Assembly: GCA_036417435.1 (NCBI GenBank)
Contig: JAZAQT010000221.1
Span: 1,178,001 to 1,242,000, forward strand
DNA: 64,000 nucleotides
From: Inia geoffrensis
Lineage: Eukaryota; Chordata; Mammalia; Artiodactyla; Iniidae
Direction: 5' to 3'
Part shown: positions 1-12,138 of the stretch, in pieces
Layout: every line of letters begins with the position of its first letter
Numbering within the stretch: the stretch's first letter is position 1
Notes under the pieces: generated by a model
Database searches by the model: none
Seen by the model: only the letters and a program-made list of their open reading frames with translations
Told to the model about the DNA's origin: nothing
Position numbers and translations under genes: made by a program

Positions 1-1737
1 TGGTTGGCCAAAAAGGGCGTATGCGTTTTTTCCTGAATATATTCAGGAAAAAACGCATACGCCCTTTTTGGCCAAGTGCATCACTGTCGAACTGCTGCCT
101 CTTTTCCTACTCTTTCAGAGCAATTCTTATCTACCCCCTGATATCTGTTTTCTGCAATTCTGTGTCGCGTTCAAGTCCTCTTCACAGCCTTCCTTCAATA
201 AATTTTTGGATGATAGGGGTCATTTGGAACTCTGCAGGATTGTGAGTTACAGTGCCAAAAATCTCCTTTTCTCAACTCGCTTTCTTGTGAGCTGACCGCA
301 AACCCGAAGATTTGCTTCAGGCCCTAATCTCGTTCCGGCATGGCACGCTGAGCCTTTGGTGAATTCTTCTTCCTGTAGGGAAATCAGAGTTCAATGTGCC
401 CGTCCAAACACATCGAGTTAGCCGCTCATTCGTTCTCCTTATTCCTGTTCATCTTCCACAAAAATTGCAAACTGTGCCAAACAAGAGGTCAAAGGCACTG
501 ACTCTCCAAGTGGGGAGAATGTTAATATCGCATCTGGAACGGCGACCTCTAGTACCAGGGGGCGAAAATGGCGATGAGTTTATAATTTTGCCTAGTCACT
601 TCGTGGACCATATTCTGGGTTTTCCATGCATATTTTAGCTGAAGGATAAATCCCTTAAACGTGGAGATTTGGGACCCGTGCAATGGGAACCATGCACCAT
701 TACCTCAAAGGGTCTGCATTCCCTCACCAATAGTATCAGCCCCAAGTGTCCAGCCTTATCTCTCCCCCAGCTGTGGATGTAGAGGTGGTAAATCCAAGAT
801 TCCTCACAAGCCCTGAAGGACTTATTTAAGTATTTCTCTCTATTTGACAGTCCTTGTGTTTTCTTATTCAAATTTATTTTTATAAGGGGATTTAGCTTAT
901 TGACACTGCTGTGTGTATGCTGCTGTACACAAATGATTTTCTTATGGAGACGTATAAATATATGGGTTTTAATTTTCTTCATACTCAGGTATATTCCGGG
1001 GTTTTGAATACGGGGTGTAGAGTCCATTTGGTTGAGCAAGGAGTTGGTCTTGTCTAATATATATTTGGCTTATGGAATGGTATCTGTCCTAATGTCAACC
1101 TCTGGTTTTATGCAGCCTCCCCACTCTCCTTTCCCCTTAAGCAAGCATAAGTTTCTTTTGTAAATGTGAGACTCTGTTGTGTTTTGTAATGCAGTTCTCA
1201 CGTAGCCGTGTTTACAGTCCCGGTATTAGTGATATCTTATGATGTTTCTTTTTCTGTGTGACTTATTTCACTTAGAATCATCATAACTAAATCCTGTCAT
1301 TATGCTGCTACTGGTGTGTTGCCATTGATTTCATTGTTGAGTGATATTCCATTGTAGGGATGTTCCACAACTTCTATATCCATTTTTCTCTTTCTGGGCT
1401 AATAAAGTTGTACCATAGTCAAGGATCCCGTACACAGAGCAGCCCCAAACTTTGGTGTGGCTGTGTCTTTTTCATTTAAATTTTCCGAATCTATAGCACC
1501 ATAAGTGGAAGTGCCCTAGGCTCTCTAGCTTGGTTCTTTCTTTGTTCCAGGAAACACCATGCACTTCTCCAGAGTGGCTGTTGGCAGTTTACATCCCGCC
1601 CATCAGCATAACAAGGCTGCCGGTTCTCCATGGCCTGTCCTGCCTCTCTGGATTTTACACTTTTTTCGGACGGCCCTTTGGATCGGTGGGAAGTGAGACT
1701 TCCTTGTAGTGCGGATTTCCATTGCAGGCTTGCTTGG

Positions 1738-1809
1738 TTGGCCAAAAAGGGCGTATGCGTTTTTTCCTGAATATATTCAGGAAAAAACGCATACGCCCTT
1801 TTTGGCCAA
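1738..1809. mobile_element. 72-bp perfect palindrome, mariner-type MITE remnant
   Basis: Two 36-base arms meet without a spacer at a central AATATATT. The outer end of each arm reads TTGGCCAAAAAGGGCG. The end plus its flank, GGTTGGCCAAAAAG, matches the inverted-repeat terminus I recall for the BTMAR1 mariner of cow and sheep. An internally deleted element consisting only of fused terminal repeats is the same architecture as human MADE1. Exact copies (no mismatch between arms) start at 4, 1738, 3472, 5205, 6938, 8671, 12139, 13873, 15607, 17341, 20811, 22543, 29480 and 31211, and in the right array at 44054-52721 and 56189-61391. The palindromic structure is seen directly; the mariner origin rests on the terminal match and on shape. 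No transposase remains. Confidence 0.75.
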
Positions 1810-2605
1810 GTGCATCACTGTCGAACTGCTGCCTCTTTTCCTACTCTTTCAGAGCAATTCTTATCTACCCCCTGATATCTGTTTTCTGCAATTCTGTGTC
1901 GCGTTCAAGTCCTCTTCACAGCCTTCCTTCAATAAATTTTTGGATGATAGGGGTCATTTGGAACTCTGCAGGATTGTGAGTTACAGTGCCAAAAATCTCC
2001 TTTTCTCAACTCGCTTTCTTGTGAGCTGACCGCAAACCCGAAGATTTGCTTCAGGCCCTAATCTCGTTCCGGCATGGCACGCTGAGCCTTTGGTGAATTC
2101 TTCTTCCTGTAGGGAAATCAGAGTTCAATGTGCCCGTCCAAACACATCGAGTTAGCCGCTCATTCGTTCTCCTTATTCCTGTTCATCTTCCACAAAAATT
2201 GCAAACTGTGCCAAACAAGAGGTCAAAGGCACTGACTCTCCAAGTGGGGAGAATGTTAATATCGCATCTGGAACGGCGACCTCTAGTACCAGGGGGCGAA
2301 AATGGCGATGAGTTTATAATTTTGCCTAGTCACTTCGTGGACCATATTCTGGGTTTTCCATGCATATTTTAGCTGAAGGATAAATCCCTTAAACGTGGAG
2401 ATTTGGGACCCGTGCAATGGGAACCATGCACCATTACCTCAAAGGGTCTGCATTCCCTCACCAATAGTATCAGCCCCAAGTGTCCAGCCTTATCTCTCCC
2501 ACAGCTGTGGATGTAGAGGTGGTAAATCCAAGATTCCTCACAAGCCCTGAAGGACTTATTTAAGAATTTCTCTCTATTTCACAGTCCTTGTGTTTTCTTT
2601 ATCAA
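1810..2605. repeat. Unrecognised ~0.8-kb module of the monomer
   Basis: Lies between the palindrome and the L1-derived part and recurs in every monomer. I do not recognise it as an L1, SINE or LTR. It retains more CpG than expected for old non-coding mammalian DNA (tcgcgttc, gttccggc, catcgagttagccgc, ggaacggcgacc, gggggcgaaaatggcg). Short frames of 60-134 codons recur on both strands but shift or end with single-base changes between units, which argues against coding. It holds most of the diagnostic variants that distinguish monomers, for example gggcgaaaat versus gggctaaaat, and tttataatttt versus ttttagaaattt. Confidence 0.7.
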
Positions 2606-3460
2606 ATTTATTTTTATATGGGGATTTAGCTTATTTACACTGCTGTGTGTATTCTGCTGTACACAAATGATTTTCTTATGGAGACCTATAAATGTATGGG
2701 TTTTAATTTTCTTCATAGTCAGGTATATTCCTAGGTTTTCAATACGGGGTGTTGAGTCCATTTGGTTGAGCAAGGATTAGGTCTTGTCTAATAAATATTT
2801 GGCTTATGGAATGGTATCTGTCCTAATGTCAACCTCTGGTTTTATGCAGCCTCCCCACTCTCCTTTCCCCTTAAGCAAGCATAAGTTTCTTTTGTAAATG
2901 TGAGACTGTGTTGTGTTTTGTAATGCAGTTCACACGTAGCCGTGTTTACATTCCCGGTATTAGTGATATCTTATGATGTTTCTTTTTCTGTGTGACTTAT
3001 TTCACTTAGAATCATCGTAACTAAATCCACTCATTATGCTGCTACTGGTCTGTTGCCATTGATTTCATTGTTGAGTGATATTCCATTGTAGGGATGTACC
3101 ACAACTTCTATATCCATTTTTCTCTTTCTGGGCTATTAAAGTTGTACCATAGTCAAGGCTCCCGTACACAGAGTAGCCCCAAACGTTGGTGTGGCTGTGT
3201 CTTTTTCATTTAAATTTTCCGAATCTATAGCACCATAAGTGGAAGTGCCCTAGGCTCTCTAGCTTGGTTTTTTCTTTTTTCCAGGAAACACCATCCACTT
3301 CTCCAGAGTGGCTGTTGGCAGTTTACATCCAGTCCATCAGCATAACAAGGCTGCCGGTTCTCCATGGCCTGTCCTGCCTCTCTGGATTTTACAATTTTTT
3401 CGGACGGCTCTTTGGATCGGTGGGAAGTGAGAGTTCCTTGTAGTGCGGATTTCCATTGCA
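2606..3460 (-). mobile_element. Antisense L1 3'-end fragment within the monomer
   Basis: The plus strand follows, in order, the antisense of a cetartiodactyl-type L1 3' UTR and the ORF2 end. It has a start like the reverse of the L1 tail (tttatttttata...), then 'gctgtacacaaatgatt', 'ctccccactctcctttcccc', 'tgtgtgacttatttcactta', 'gatattccattgtaggga', 'tgtaccacaacttctatatc', 'agagtggctgttggcagttt', and 'gtgagacttccttgtagtgc'. These match in sequence and order the familiar L1 blocks (for example 'gacttacttcacttag', 'gagtaatattccattgta', 'catagtggctgcaccaattt', 'gtgaggtgatacctcattgtag'). About 0.85 kb is present and the 5' part of L1 is absent. Divergence from L1 is large (roughly a quarter of bases, by eye), so the insertion is old or became fixed early in the satellite. 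It is present once per monomer throughout both arrays. Confidence 0.85.
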
Positions 3461-5204
3461 GGCTTGCTTGGTTGGCCAAAAAGGGCGTATGCGTTTTTTC
3501 CTGAATATATTCAGGAAAAAACGCATACGCCCTTTTTGGCCAAGTGCATCACTGTCGAACTGCTGCCTCTTTTCCTACGCTTTCAGAGCAATTCTTATCT
3601 ACCCCCTGATATCCGTTTTCAGCAATTCTTCGTCACATTCAAGTCCTCTTCACAGCCTTCCTTCAATAAATTTTTGGATGATAGGGGTCATTTGGAACTC
3701 TGCAGGATTGTGAGTTACAGTGCCAAAAATCTCCTTTTCTCAACTCGCTTTCTTGTGAGCTGACCGCAAACCCGAAGAATTGCTTCAGGCCCTAATTTCG
3801 TTTCGGCATGGCACACTGAGCCTTTGGTGAATTCTTCTTCCTGTAGGGAAATCACAGTTCAATGTGCCCGTCCAAACACATCGACTTAGCAGCTCATTCG
3901 TTCTCCTTATTCCTGTTCATCTTCCACAGAAATTGCAAACTGTGCCAAACAAGGGGTCCAAGGCACTGACTCTCCAAGTTGGGAGAATGTTAACATCGCA
4001 TCTGGAACGGCGAACTCTAGTACCAGGGGGCGAAAATGGCGATGAGTTTATAATTTTGCCTGGTCACTTCGTGGACCATATTCTGGGTTTTCCATGCATA
4101 TTTTAGCTGAAGGATAAATCCCTTAAACGTGGAGATTTGGGACCCGTGCAATGGGGACCATGCACCATTACCTCAAAGGGTCTGCATTCCCTCACCAATA
4201 GTATCAGCCCCAAGTGTCAAGCCTTATCTCTCCCACAGCTGTGGATGTAGAGGTGGTAAATCCAAGATTCCTCACAAGCCCTGAAGGACTTATTTAAGAA
4301 TTTCTCTCTATTTGACATTCCTTGTGTTTTCTTTATCAAATTTATTTTTATAAGGGGATTTAGCTTATTTACACTGCTGTGTGTATGCTGCTGTACACAA
4401 ATGATTTTCTTATGGAGACCTATAAATGTATGGGTTTTAATTTTCTTCATACTCAGGTATATTCCTGGGTTTTGAATACGGGGTGTAGAGTCCATTTGGT
4501 TGAGCAAGGAGTAGGTCTTGTCTAATATATATTTGGCTTATGGAATGGTATCTGTCCTAATGTCAACCTCTGGTTTTATGCAGCCTCCCCACTCTCCTTT
4601 CCCCTTAAGCAAGCATAAGTTTCTTTTGTAAATGTGAGACTCTGTTGTGTTTTGTAATGCAGTTCACACGTAGCCGTGTTTACAGTCCCGGTATTAGTGA
4701 TATCTTATGATGTTTCTTTTTCTGTGTGACTTATTTCACTTAGAATCATCATAACTAAATCCTCTCATTATGCTGCTACTGGTGTGTTGCCATTGATTTC
4801 ATTGTTGAGTGATATTCCATTGTAGGGATGTACCACAACTTCTATATCCATTTTTCTCTTTCTGGGCTATTAAAGTTGTACCATAGTCAAGGATCCCGTA
4901 CACAGAGCAGCCCCAAACTTTGGTGTGGCTGTGTCTTTTTCATTTAAATTTTCCGAATCTATAGCACCATAAGTGGAAGTGCCCTAGGCTCTCTAGCTTG
5001 TTTTTTCTTTTTTCCAGGAAACACCATGCACTTCTCCAGAGTGGCTGTTGGCAGTTTACATCCCGCCCATCAGCATAACAAGGCTGCCGGTTCTCCATGG
5101 CCTGTCCTGCCTCTCTGGATTTTACACTTTTTTCGGACGGCCCTTTGGATCGGTGGGAAGTGAGACTTCCTTGTAGTGCGGATTTCCTTTGCAGGCTTGC
5201 TTGG

Positions 5205-8200
5205 TTGGCCAAAAAGGGCGTATGCGTTTTTTCCTGAATATATTCAGGAAAAAACGCATACGCCCTTTTTGGCCAAGTGCATCACCGTCGAACTGCTGCC
5301 TCTTTTCCAACTCTTTCAGAGCAATTCTTATCTACCCCCTGATATCTGTTTTCTGCAATTCTGCGTCGCGTTCAAGTCCTCTTCACAGCCTTCCTTCAAT
5401 AAATTTTTGGATGATAGGGGTCATTTGGAACTCTGCAGGATTGTGAGTTACAGTGCCAAAAATCTCCTTTTCTCAACTCGCTTTCTTGTGAGCTGACCGC
5501 AAACCCGAAGATTTGCTTCAGGCCCTAATCTCGTTCCGGCATGGCACGCTGAGCCTTTGGTGAATTCTTCTTCCTGTAGGGAAATCAGAGTTCAATGTGC
5601 CCGTCCAAACACATCGAGTTAGCCGCTCATTCGTTCTCCTTATTCCTGTTCATCTTCCACAAAAATTGCAAACTGTGCCAAACAAGAGGTCAAAGGCACT
5701 GACTCTCCAAGTGGGGAGAATGTTAATATCGCATCTGGAACGGCGACCTCTAGTACCAGGGGGCTAAAATGGCGATGAGTTTATAATTTTGCCTGGTCAC
5801 TTCGTGGACCATATTCTGGGTTTTCCATGCATATTTTAGCTGAAGGATAAATCCCTTAAACGTGGAGATTTGGGACCCGTGGAATGGGAACCATGCACCA
5901 TTACCTCAAAGGGTCTGCATTCCCTCACCAATAGTATCAGCCCCAAGTGTCCAGCCTTATCTCTCCCCCAGCTGTGGATGTAGAGGTGGTAAATCCAAGA
6001 TTCCTCACAAGCCCTGAAGGACTTATTTAAGAATTTCTCTCTATTTCACAGTCCTTGTGTTTTGTTTTTCAAATTTATTTTTATAAGGGGATTTAGCTTA
6101 TTGACACTGCTGTATGTATGCTGCTGTACACAAATGATTTTCTTATGGAGACCTATAAATGTATGGGTTTTAATTTTCTTCATAGTCAGGTATATTCCTA
6201 GGTTTTGAATATGTGGTGTTGAGTCCATTTGGTTGAGCAATGAGTAGGTCTTGTCTAATATATATTTGGCTTATGGAATGGTATCTGTCCTAATGTCAAC
6301 CTCTGGTTTTATGCAGCCTCCCCACTCTCCTTTCCCCTTAAGCAAGCATAAGTTTCTTTTGTAAATATAAGACTCTGTTGTGTTTTGTAATGCAGTTCAC
6401 ACGTAGCCGTGTTTACATTCCCGTTATTAGTGATATCTTATGATGTTTCTTTTTCTGTGTGACTTATTTCACTTAGAATCATCATAACTAAATCCTCTCA
6501 TTATGCTGCTACTGGTGTGTTGCCATTGATTTCATTGTTGAGTGATATTCCATTGTAGGGATGTACCACAACTTCTATATCCATTTTTCTCTTTCTGGGC
6601 TATTAAAGTTGTACCATAGTCAAGGATCCCGTACACAGAGCAGCCCCAAACTTTGGTGTGGCTGTGTCTTTTTCATTTAAATTTTCCGAATCTATAGCAC
6701 CATAAGTGGAAGTGCCCTAGGCTCTCTAGCTTGTTTTTTCTTTTTTCCAGGAAACACCATGCACTTCTCCAGAGTGGCTGTTGGCAGTTTACATCCCGCC
6801 CATCAGCATAACAAGGCTGCCGGTTCTCCATGGCCTGTCCTGCCTCTCTGGATTTTACACTTTTTTCGGACGGCCCTTTGGATCGGTGGGAAGTGAGACT
6901 TCCTTGTAGTGCGGATTTCCTTTGCAGGCTTGCTTGGTTGGCCAAAAAGGGCGTATGCGTTTTTTCCTGAATATATTCAGGAAAAAACGCATACGCCCTT
7001 TTTGGCCAAGTGCATCACTGTCGAACTGCTGCCTCTTTTCCTACTCTTTCAGAGCAATTCTTATCTACCCCCTGATATCTGTTTTCTGCAATTCTGCGTC
7101 GCGTTCAAGTCCTCTTCACAGCCTTCCTTCAATAAATTTTTGGATGATAGGGGTCATTTGGAACTCTGCAGGATTGTGAGTTACAGTGCCAAAAATCTCC
7201 TTTTCTCAACTCGCTTTCTTGTGAGCTGACCGCAAACCCGAAGATTTGCTTCAGGCCCTAATCTCGTTCCGGCATGGCACGCTGAGCCTTTGGTGAATTC
7301 TTCTTCCTGTAGGGAAATCAGAGTTCAATGTGCCCGTACAAACACATCGAGTTAGCCGCTCATTCGTTCTCCTTATTCCTGTTCATCTTCCACAAAAATT
7401 GCAAAGTGTGCCAAACAAGAGGTCAAAGGCACTGACTCTCCAAGTGGGGAGAATGTTAATATCGCATCTGGAACGGCGACCTCTAGTACCAGGGGGCGAA
7501 AATGGCGATGAGTTTATAATTTTGCCTGGTCACTTCGTGGACCATATTCTGGGTTTTCCATGCATATTTTAGCTGAAGGATAAATCCCTTAAACGTGGAG
7601 ATTTGGGACCCGTGGAATGGGAACCATGCACCATTACCTCAAAGGGTCTGCATTCCCTCACCAATAGTATCAGCCCCAAGTGTCCAGCCTTATCTCTCCC
7701 CCAGCTGTGGATGTAGAGGTGGTAAATCCAAGATTCCTCACAAGCCCTGAAGGACTTATTTAAGAATTTCTCTCTATTTCACAGTCCTTGTGTTTTGTTT
7801 TTCAAATTTATTTTTATAAGGGGATTTAGCTTATTGACACTGCTGTGTGTATGCTGCTGTACACAAATGATTTTCTTATGGAGACCTATAAATGTATGGG
7901 TTTTAATTTTCTTCATAGTCAGGTATATTCCTAGGTTTTGAATATGGGGTGTTGAGTCCATTTGGTTGAGCAATGAGTAGGTCTTGTCTAATATATATTT
8001 GGCTTATGGAATGGTATCTGTCCTAATGTCAACCTCTGGTTTTATGCAGCCTCCCCACTCTCCTTTCCCCTTAAGCAAGCATAAGTTTCTTTTGTAAATG
8101 TAAGACTCTGTTGTGTTTTGTAATGCAGTTCACACGTAGCCGTGTTTACATTCCCGTTATTAGTGATATCTTATGATGTTTCTTTTTCTGTGTGACTTAT

Positions 8201-10404
8201 TTCACTTAGAATCATCATAACTAAATCCTCTCATTATGCTGCTACTGGTGTGTTGCCATTGATTTCATTGTTGAGTGATATTCCATTGTAGGGATGTACC
8301 ACAACTTCTATATCCATTTTTCTCTTTCTGGGCTATTAAAGTTGTACCATAGTCAAGGATCCCGTACACATAGAAGCCCCAAACTTTGGTGTGGCTGTGT
8401 CTTTTTCATTTAAATTTTCCGAATCTATAGCACCATAAGTGGAAGTGCCCTAGGCTCTCTAGCTTGTTTTTTCTTTTTTCCAGGAAACACCATGCACTTC
8501 TCCAGAGTGGCTGTTGGCAGTTTACATCCCGCCCATCAGCATAACAAGGCTGCCGGTTCTCCATGGCCTGTCCTGCCTCTCTGGATTTTACACTTTTTTC
8601 GGACGGCCCTTTGGATCGGTGGGAAGTGAGACTTCCTTGTAGTGCGGATTTCCTTTGCAGGCTTGCTTGGTTGGCCAAAAAGGGCGTATGCGTTTTTTCC
8701 TGAATATATTCAGGAAAAAACGCATACGCCCTTTTTGGCCAAGTGCATCACTGTCGAACTGCTGCCTCTTTTCCTACTCTTTCAGAGCAATTCTTATCTA
8801 CCCCCTGATATCTGTTTTCTGCAATTCTGCGTCGCGTTCAAGTCCTCTTCACAGCCTTCCTTCAATAAATTTTTGGATGATAGGGGTCATTTGGAACTCT
8901 GCAGGATTGTGAGTTACAGTGCCAAAAATCTCCTTTTCTCAACTCGCTTTCTTGTGAGCTGACCGCAAACCCGAAGATTTGCTTCAGGCCCTAATCTCGT
9001 TCCGGCATGGCACGCTGAGCCTTTGGTGAATTCTTCTTCCTGTAGGGAAATCAGAGTTCAATGTGCCCGTCCAAACACATCGAGTTAGCCGCTCATTCGT
9101 TCTCCTTATTCCTGTTCATCTTCCACAAAAATTGCAAAGTGTGCCAAACAAGAGGTCAAAGGCACTGACTCTCCAAGTGGGGAGAATGTTAATATCGCAT
9201 CTGGAACGGCGACCTCTAGTACCAGGGGGCAAAAATGGCGATGAGTTTATAATTTTGCCTGGTCACTTCGTGGACCATATTCTGGGTTTTCCATGCATAT
9301 TTTAGCTGAAGGATAAATCCCTTAAACGTGGAGATTTGGGACCCGTGGAATGGGAACCATGCACCATTACCTCAAAGGGTCTGCATTCCCTCACCAATAG
9401 TATCAGCCCCAAGTGTCCAGCCTTATCTCTCCCCCAGCTGTGGATGTAGAGGTGGTAAATCCAAGATTCCTCACAAGCCCTGAAGGACTTATTTAAGAAT
9501 TTCTCTCTATTTCACAGTCCTTGTGTTTTGTTTTTCAAATTTATTTTTATAAGGGGATTTAGCTTATTGACACTGCTGTGTGTATGCTGCTGTACACAAA
9601 TGATTTTCTTATGGAGACCTATAAATGTATGGGTTTTAATTTTCTTCATAGTCAGGTATATTCCTAGGTTTTGAATATGGGGTGTTGAGTCCATTTGGTT
9701 GAGCAATGAGTAGGTCTTGTCTAATATATATTTGGCTTATGGAATGGTATCTGTCCTAATGTCAACCTCTGGTTTTATGCAGCCTCCCCACTCTCCTTTC
9801 CCCTTAAGCAAGCATAAGTTTCTTTTGTAAATGTAAGACTCTGTTGTGTTTTGTAATGCAGTTCACACGTAGCCGTGTTTACATTCCCGTTATTAGTGAT
9901 ATCTTATGATGTTTCTTTTTCTGTGTGACTTATTTCACTTAGAATCATCATAACTAAATCCTCTCATTATGCTGCTACTGGTGTGTTGCCATTGATTTCA
10001 TTGTTGAGTGATATTCCATTGTAGGGATGTACCACAACTTCTATATCCATTTTTCTCTTTCTGGGCTATTAAAGTTGTACCATAGTCAAGGATCCCGTAC
10101 ACATAGCAGCCCCAAACTTTGGTGGGGCTGTGTCTTTTTCATTTAAATTTTCCGAATCTATAGCACCATAAGTGGAAGTGCCCTAGGCTCTCTAGCTTGG
10201 TTTTTTCTTTGTTCCAGGAAGCACCATGCACTTCTCCAGAGTGGCTGTTGGCAGTTTATATCCCGCCCATCAGCATAACAAGACTGCCGGTTTTCAATGG
10301 CCTGTCCTGCCTCTCTGGATTTTACACTTTTTTCGGACGGCCCTTTGGATCGGTGGGAAGTGAGACTTCCTTGTTGTGCGGATTTCCGTTGCAGGCTTGC
10401 TTGG
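5205..10404. repeat. Three-monomer local higher-order block
   Basis: Monomers at 5205, 6938 and 8671 all have the 1,733-bp length and share tttcctttgcagg and 'cattcccgttattag'. The monomers at 6938 and 8671 are almost identical. The segment ~5,280-6,600 is repeated at ~10,480-11,800 (offset 5,200), sharing accgtcgaa, ttccaactctttc, gggctaaaatggc, ctgtatgtatgctg, gaatatgtggtg and gtaaatataagac. The monomer at 15,607 shares the last group in part (ctgtatgtatgctg, gtaaatataagac). This is a period-three higher-order pattern. It reappears in the right copy at 49,255-54,454. Confidence 0.75.
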
Positions 10405-10476
10405 TTGGCCAAAAAGTGCGTATGCGTTTTTTCCTGAATATATTCAGGAAAAAACGCATACGCCCTTTTTGGCCAA
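10405..10476. mobile_element. Palindrome with one arm mismatch
   Basis: Left arm has AAAAAGTGCG where the right arm still complements AAAAAGGGCG. The same single change occurs at 19,077-19,148 and in the copies at 54,455 and 63,127. Confidence 0.8.
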
Positions 10477-12138
10477 GTGCATCACCGTCGAATTGCTGCC
10501 TCTTTTCCAACTCTTTCAGAGCAATTCTTATCTACCCCCTGATATCTGTTTTCTGCAATTCTGCGTCGCGTTCAAGTCCTCTTCACAGCCTTCCTTCAAT
10601 AAATTTTTGGATGATAGGGGTCATTTGGAACTCTGCAGGATTGTGAGTTACAGTGCCAAAAATCTCCTTTTCTCAACTCGCTTTCTTGTGAGCTGACCGC
10701 AAACCCGAAGATTTGCTTCAGGCCCTAATCTCGTTCCGGCATGGCACGCTGAGCCTTTGGTGAATTCTTCTTCCTGTAGGGAAATCAGAGTTCAATGTGC
10801 CCGTCCAAACACATCGAGTTAGCCGCTCATTCGTTCTCCTTATTCCTGTTCATCTTCCACAAAAATTGCAAACTGTGCCAAACAAGAGGTCAAAGGCACT
10901 GACTCTCCAAGTGGGGAGAATGTTAATATCGCATCTGGAACGGCGACCTCTAGTACCAGGGGGCTAAAATGGCGATGAGTTTATAATTTTGCCTGGTCAC
11001 TTCGTGGACCATATTCTGGGTTTTCCATGCATATTTTAGCTGAAGGATAAATCCCTTAAACGTGGAGATTTGGGACCCGTGGAATGGGAACCATGCACCA
11101 TTACCTCAAAGGGTCTGCATTCCCTCACCAATAGTATCAGCCCCAAGTGTCCAGCCTTATCTCTCCCCCAGCTGTGGATGTAGAGGTGGTAAATCCAAGA
11201 TTCCTCACAAGCCCTGAAGGACTTATTTAAGAATTTCTCTCTATTTCACAGTCCTTGTGTTTTGTTTTTCAAATTTATTTTTATAAGGGGATTTAGCTTA
11301 TTGACACTGCTGTATGTATGCTGCTGTACACAAATGATTTTCTTATGGAGACCTATAAATGTATGGGTTTTAATTTTCTTCATAGTCAGGTATATTCCTA
11401 GGTTTTGAATATGTGGTGTTGAGTCCATTTGGTTGAGCAATGAGTAGGTCTTGTCTAATATATATTTGGCTTATGGAATGGTATCTGTCCTAATGTCAAC
11501 CTCTGGTTTTATGCAGCCTCCCCACTCTCCTTTCCCCTTAAGCAAGCATAAGTTTCTTTTGTAAATATAAGACTCTGTTGTGTTTTGTAATGCAGTTCAC
11601 ACGTAGCCGTGTTTACATTCCCGTTATTAGTGATATCTTATGATGTTTCTTTTTCTGTGTGACTTATTTCACTTAGAATCATCATAACTAAATCCTCTCA
11701 TTATGCTGCTACTGGTGTGTTGCCATTGATTTCATTGTTGAGTGATATTCCATTGTAGGGATGTACCACAACTTCTATATCCATTTTTCTCTTTCTGGGC
11801 TATTAAAGTTGTACCATAGTCAAGGATCCCGTACACAGAGCAGCCCCAAACTTTGTTGTGGCTGTGTCTTTTTCATTTAAATTTTCCGAATCTATAGCAC
11901 CATAAGTGGAAGTGCCCTAGGCTCTCTAGCTTGGTTTTTTCTTTGTTCCAGGAAACACCATGCACTTCTCCAGAGTGGCTGTTGGCAGTTTACATCCAGT
12001 CCATCAGCATAACAAGGCTGCCGGTTCTCCATGGCCTGTCCTGCCTCTCTGGATTTTACACTTTTTTTGGACGGCCCTTTGGATCGGTGGGAAGTGAGAC
12101 TTCCTTGTAGTGCGGATTTCCATTGCAGGCTTGCTTGG

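Larger units (their letters stand above)
1738..3471. repeat. Reference satellite monomer (1,734 bp)
   Basis: Chosen as a typical complete unit to describe the internal order. Positions 1-72 of the unit are a perfect palindrome of mariner type. Positions ~73-868 are an unrecognised module that keeps many CpG dinucleotides. Positions ~869-1,734 are an antisense L1 3' end. The next palindrome follows directly after the L1-like end. All other monomers have the same order. Length differences between units are one to a few bases, for example a 2-bp loss at the 'ggaactctgcag' site in the units starting 12139, 19077, 22543 and 26009. Confidence 0.9.

Noticed and set aside
635..1039. Recurrent 134-codon minus-strand open frame and its relatives in each monomer
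   Set aside because: The frame is cut to 64 or 96 codons by single changes in many monomers, crosses from the unknown module into antisense L1, and shows no domain. Repetition comes from the satellite, not from a gene family.
1738..1809. Palindrome as an intrinsic transcription terminator or bacterial operator
   Set aside because: Context is a mammalian satellite with L1 and retroviral remnants; the terminal match to a mariner repeat explains the palindrome better.
1709..2029. 106-codon plus-strand frame through the palindrome, with the same peptide readable on the minus strand
   Set aside because: A perfect palindrome necessarily gives identical peptide on both strands. The frame changes length with the 2-bp indel in some units and has no coding character.
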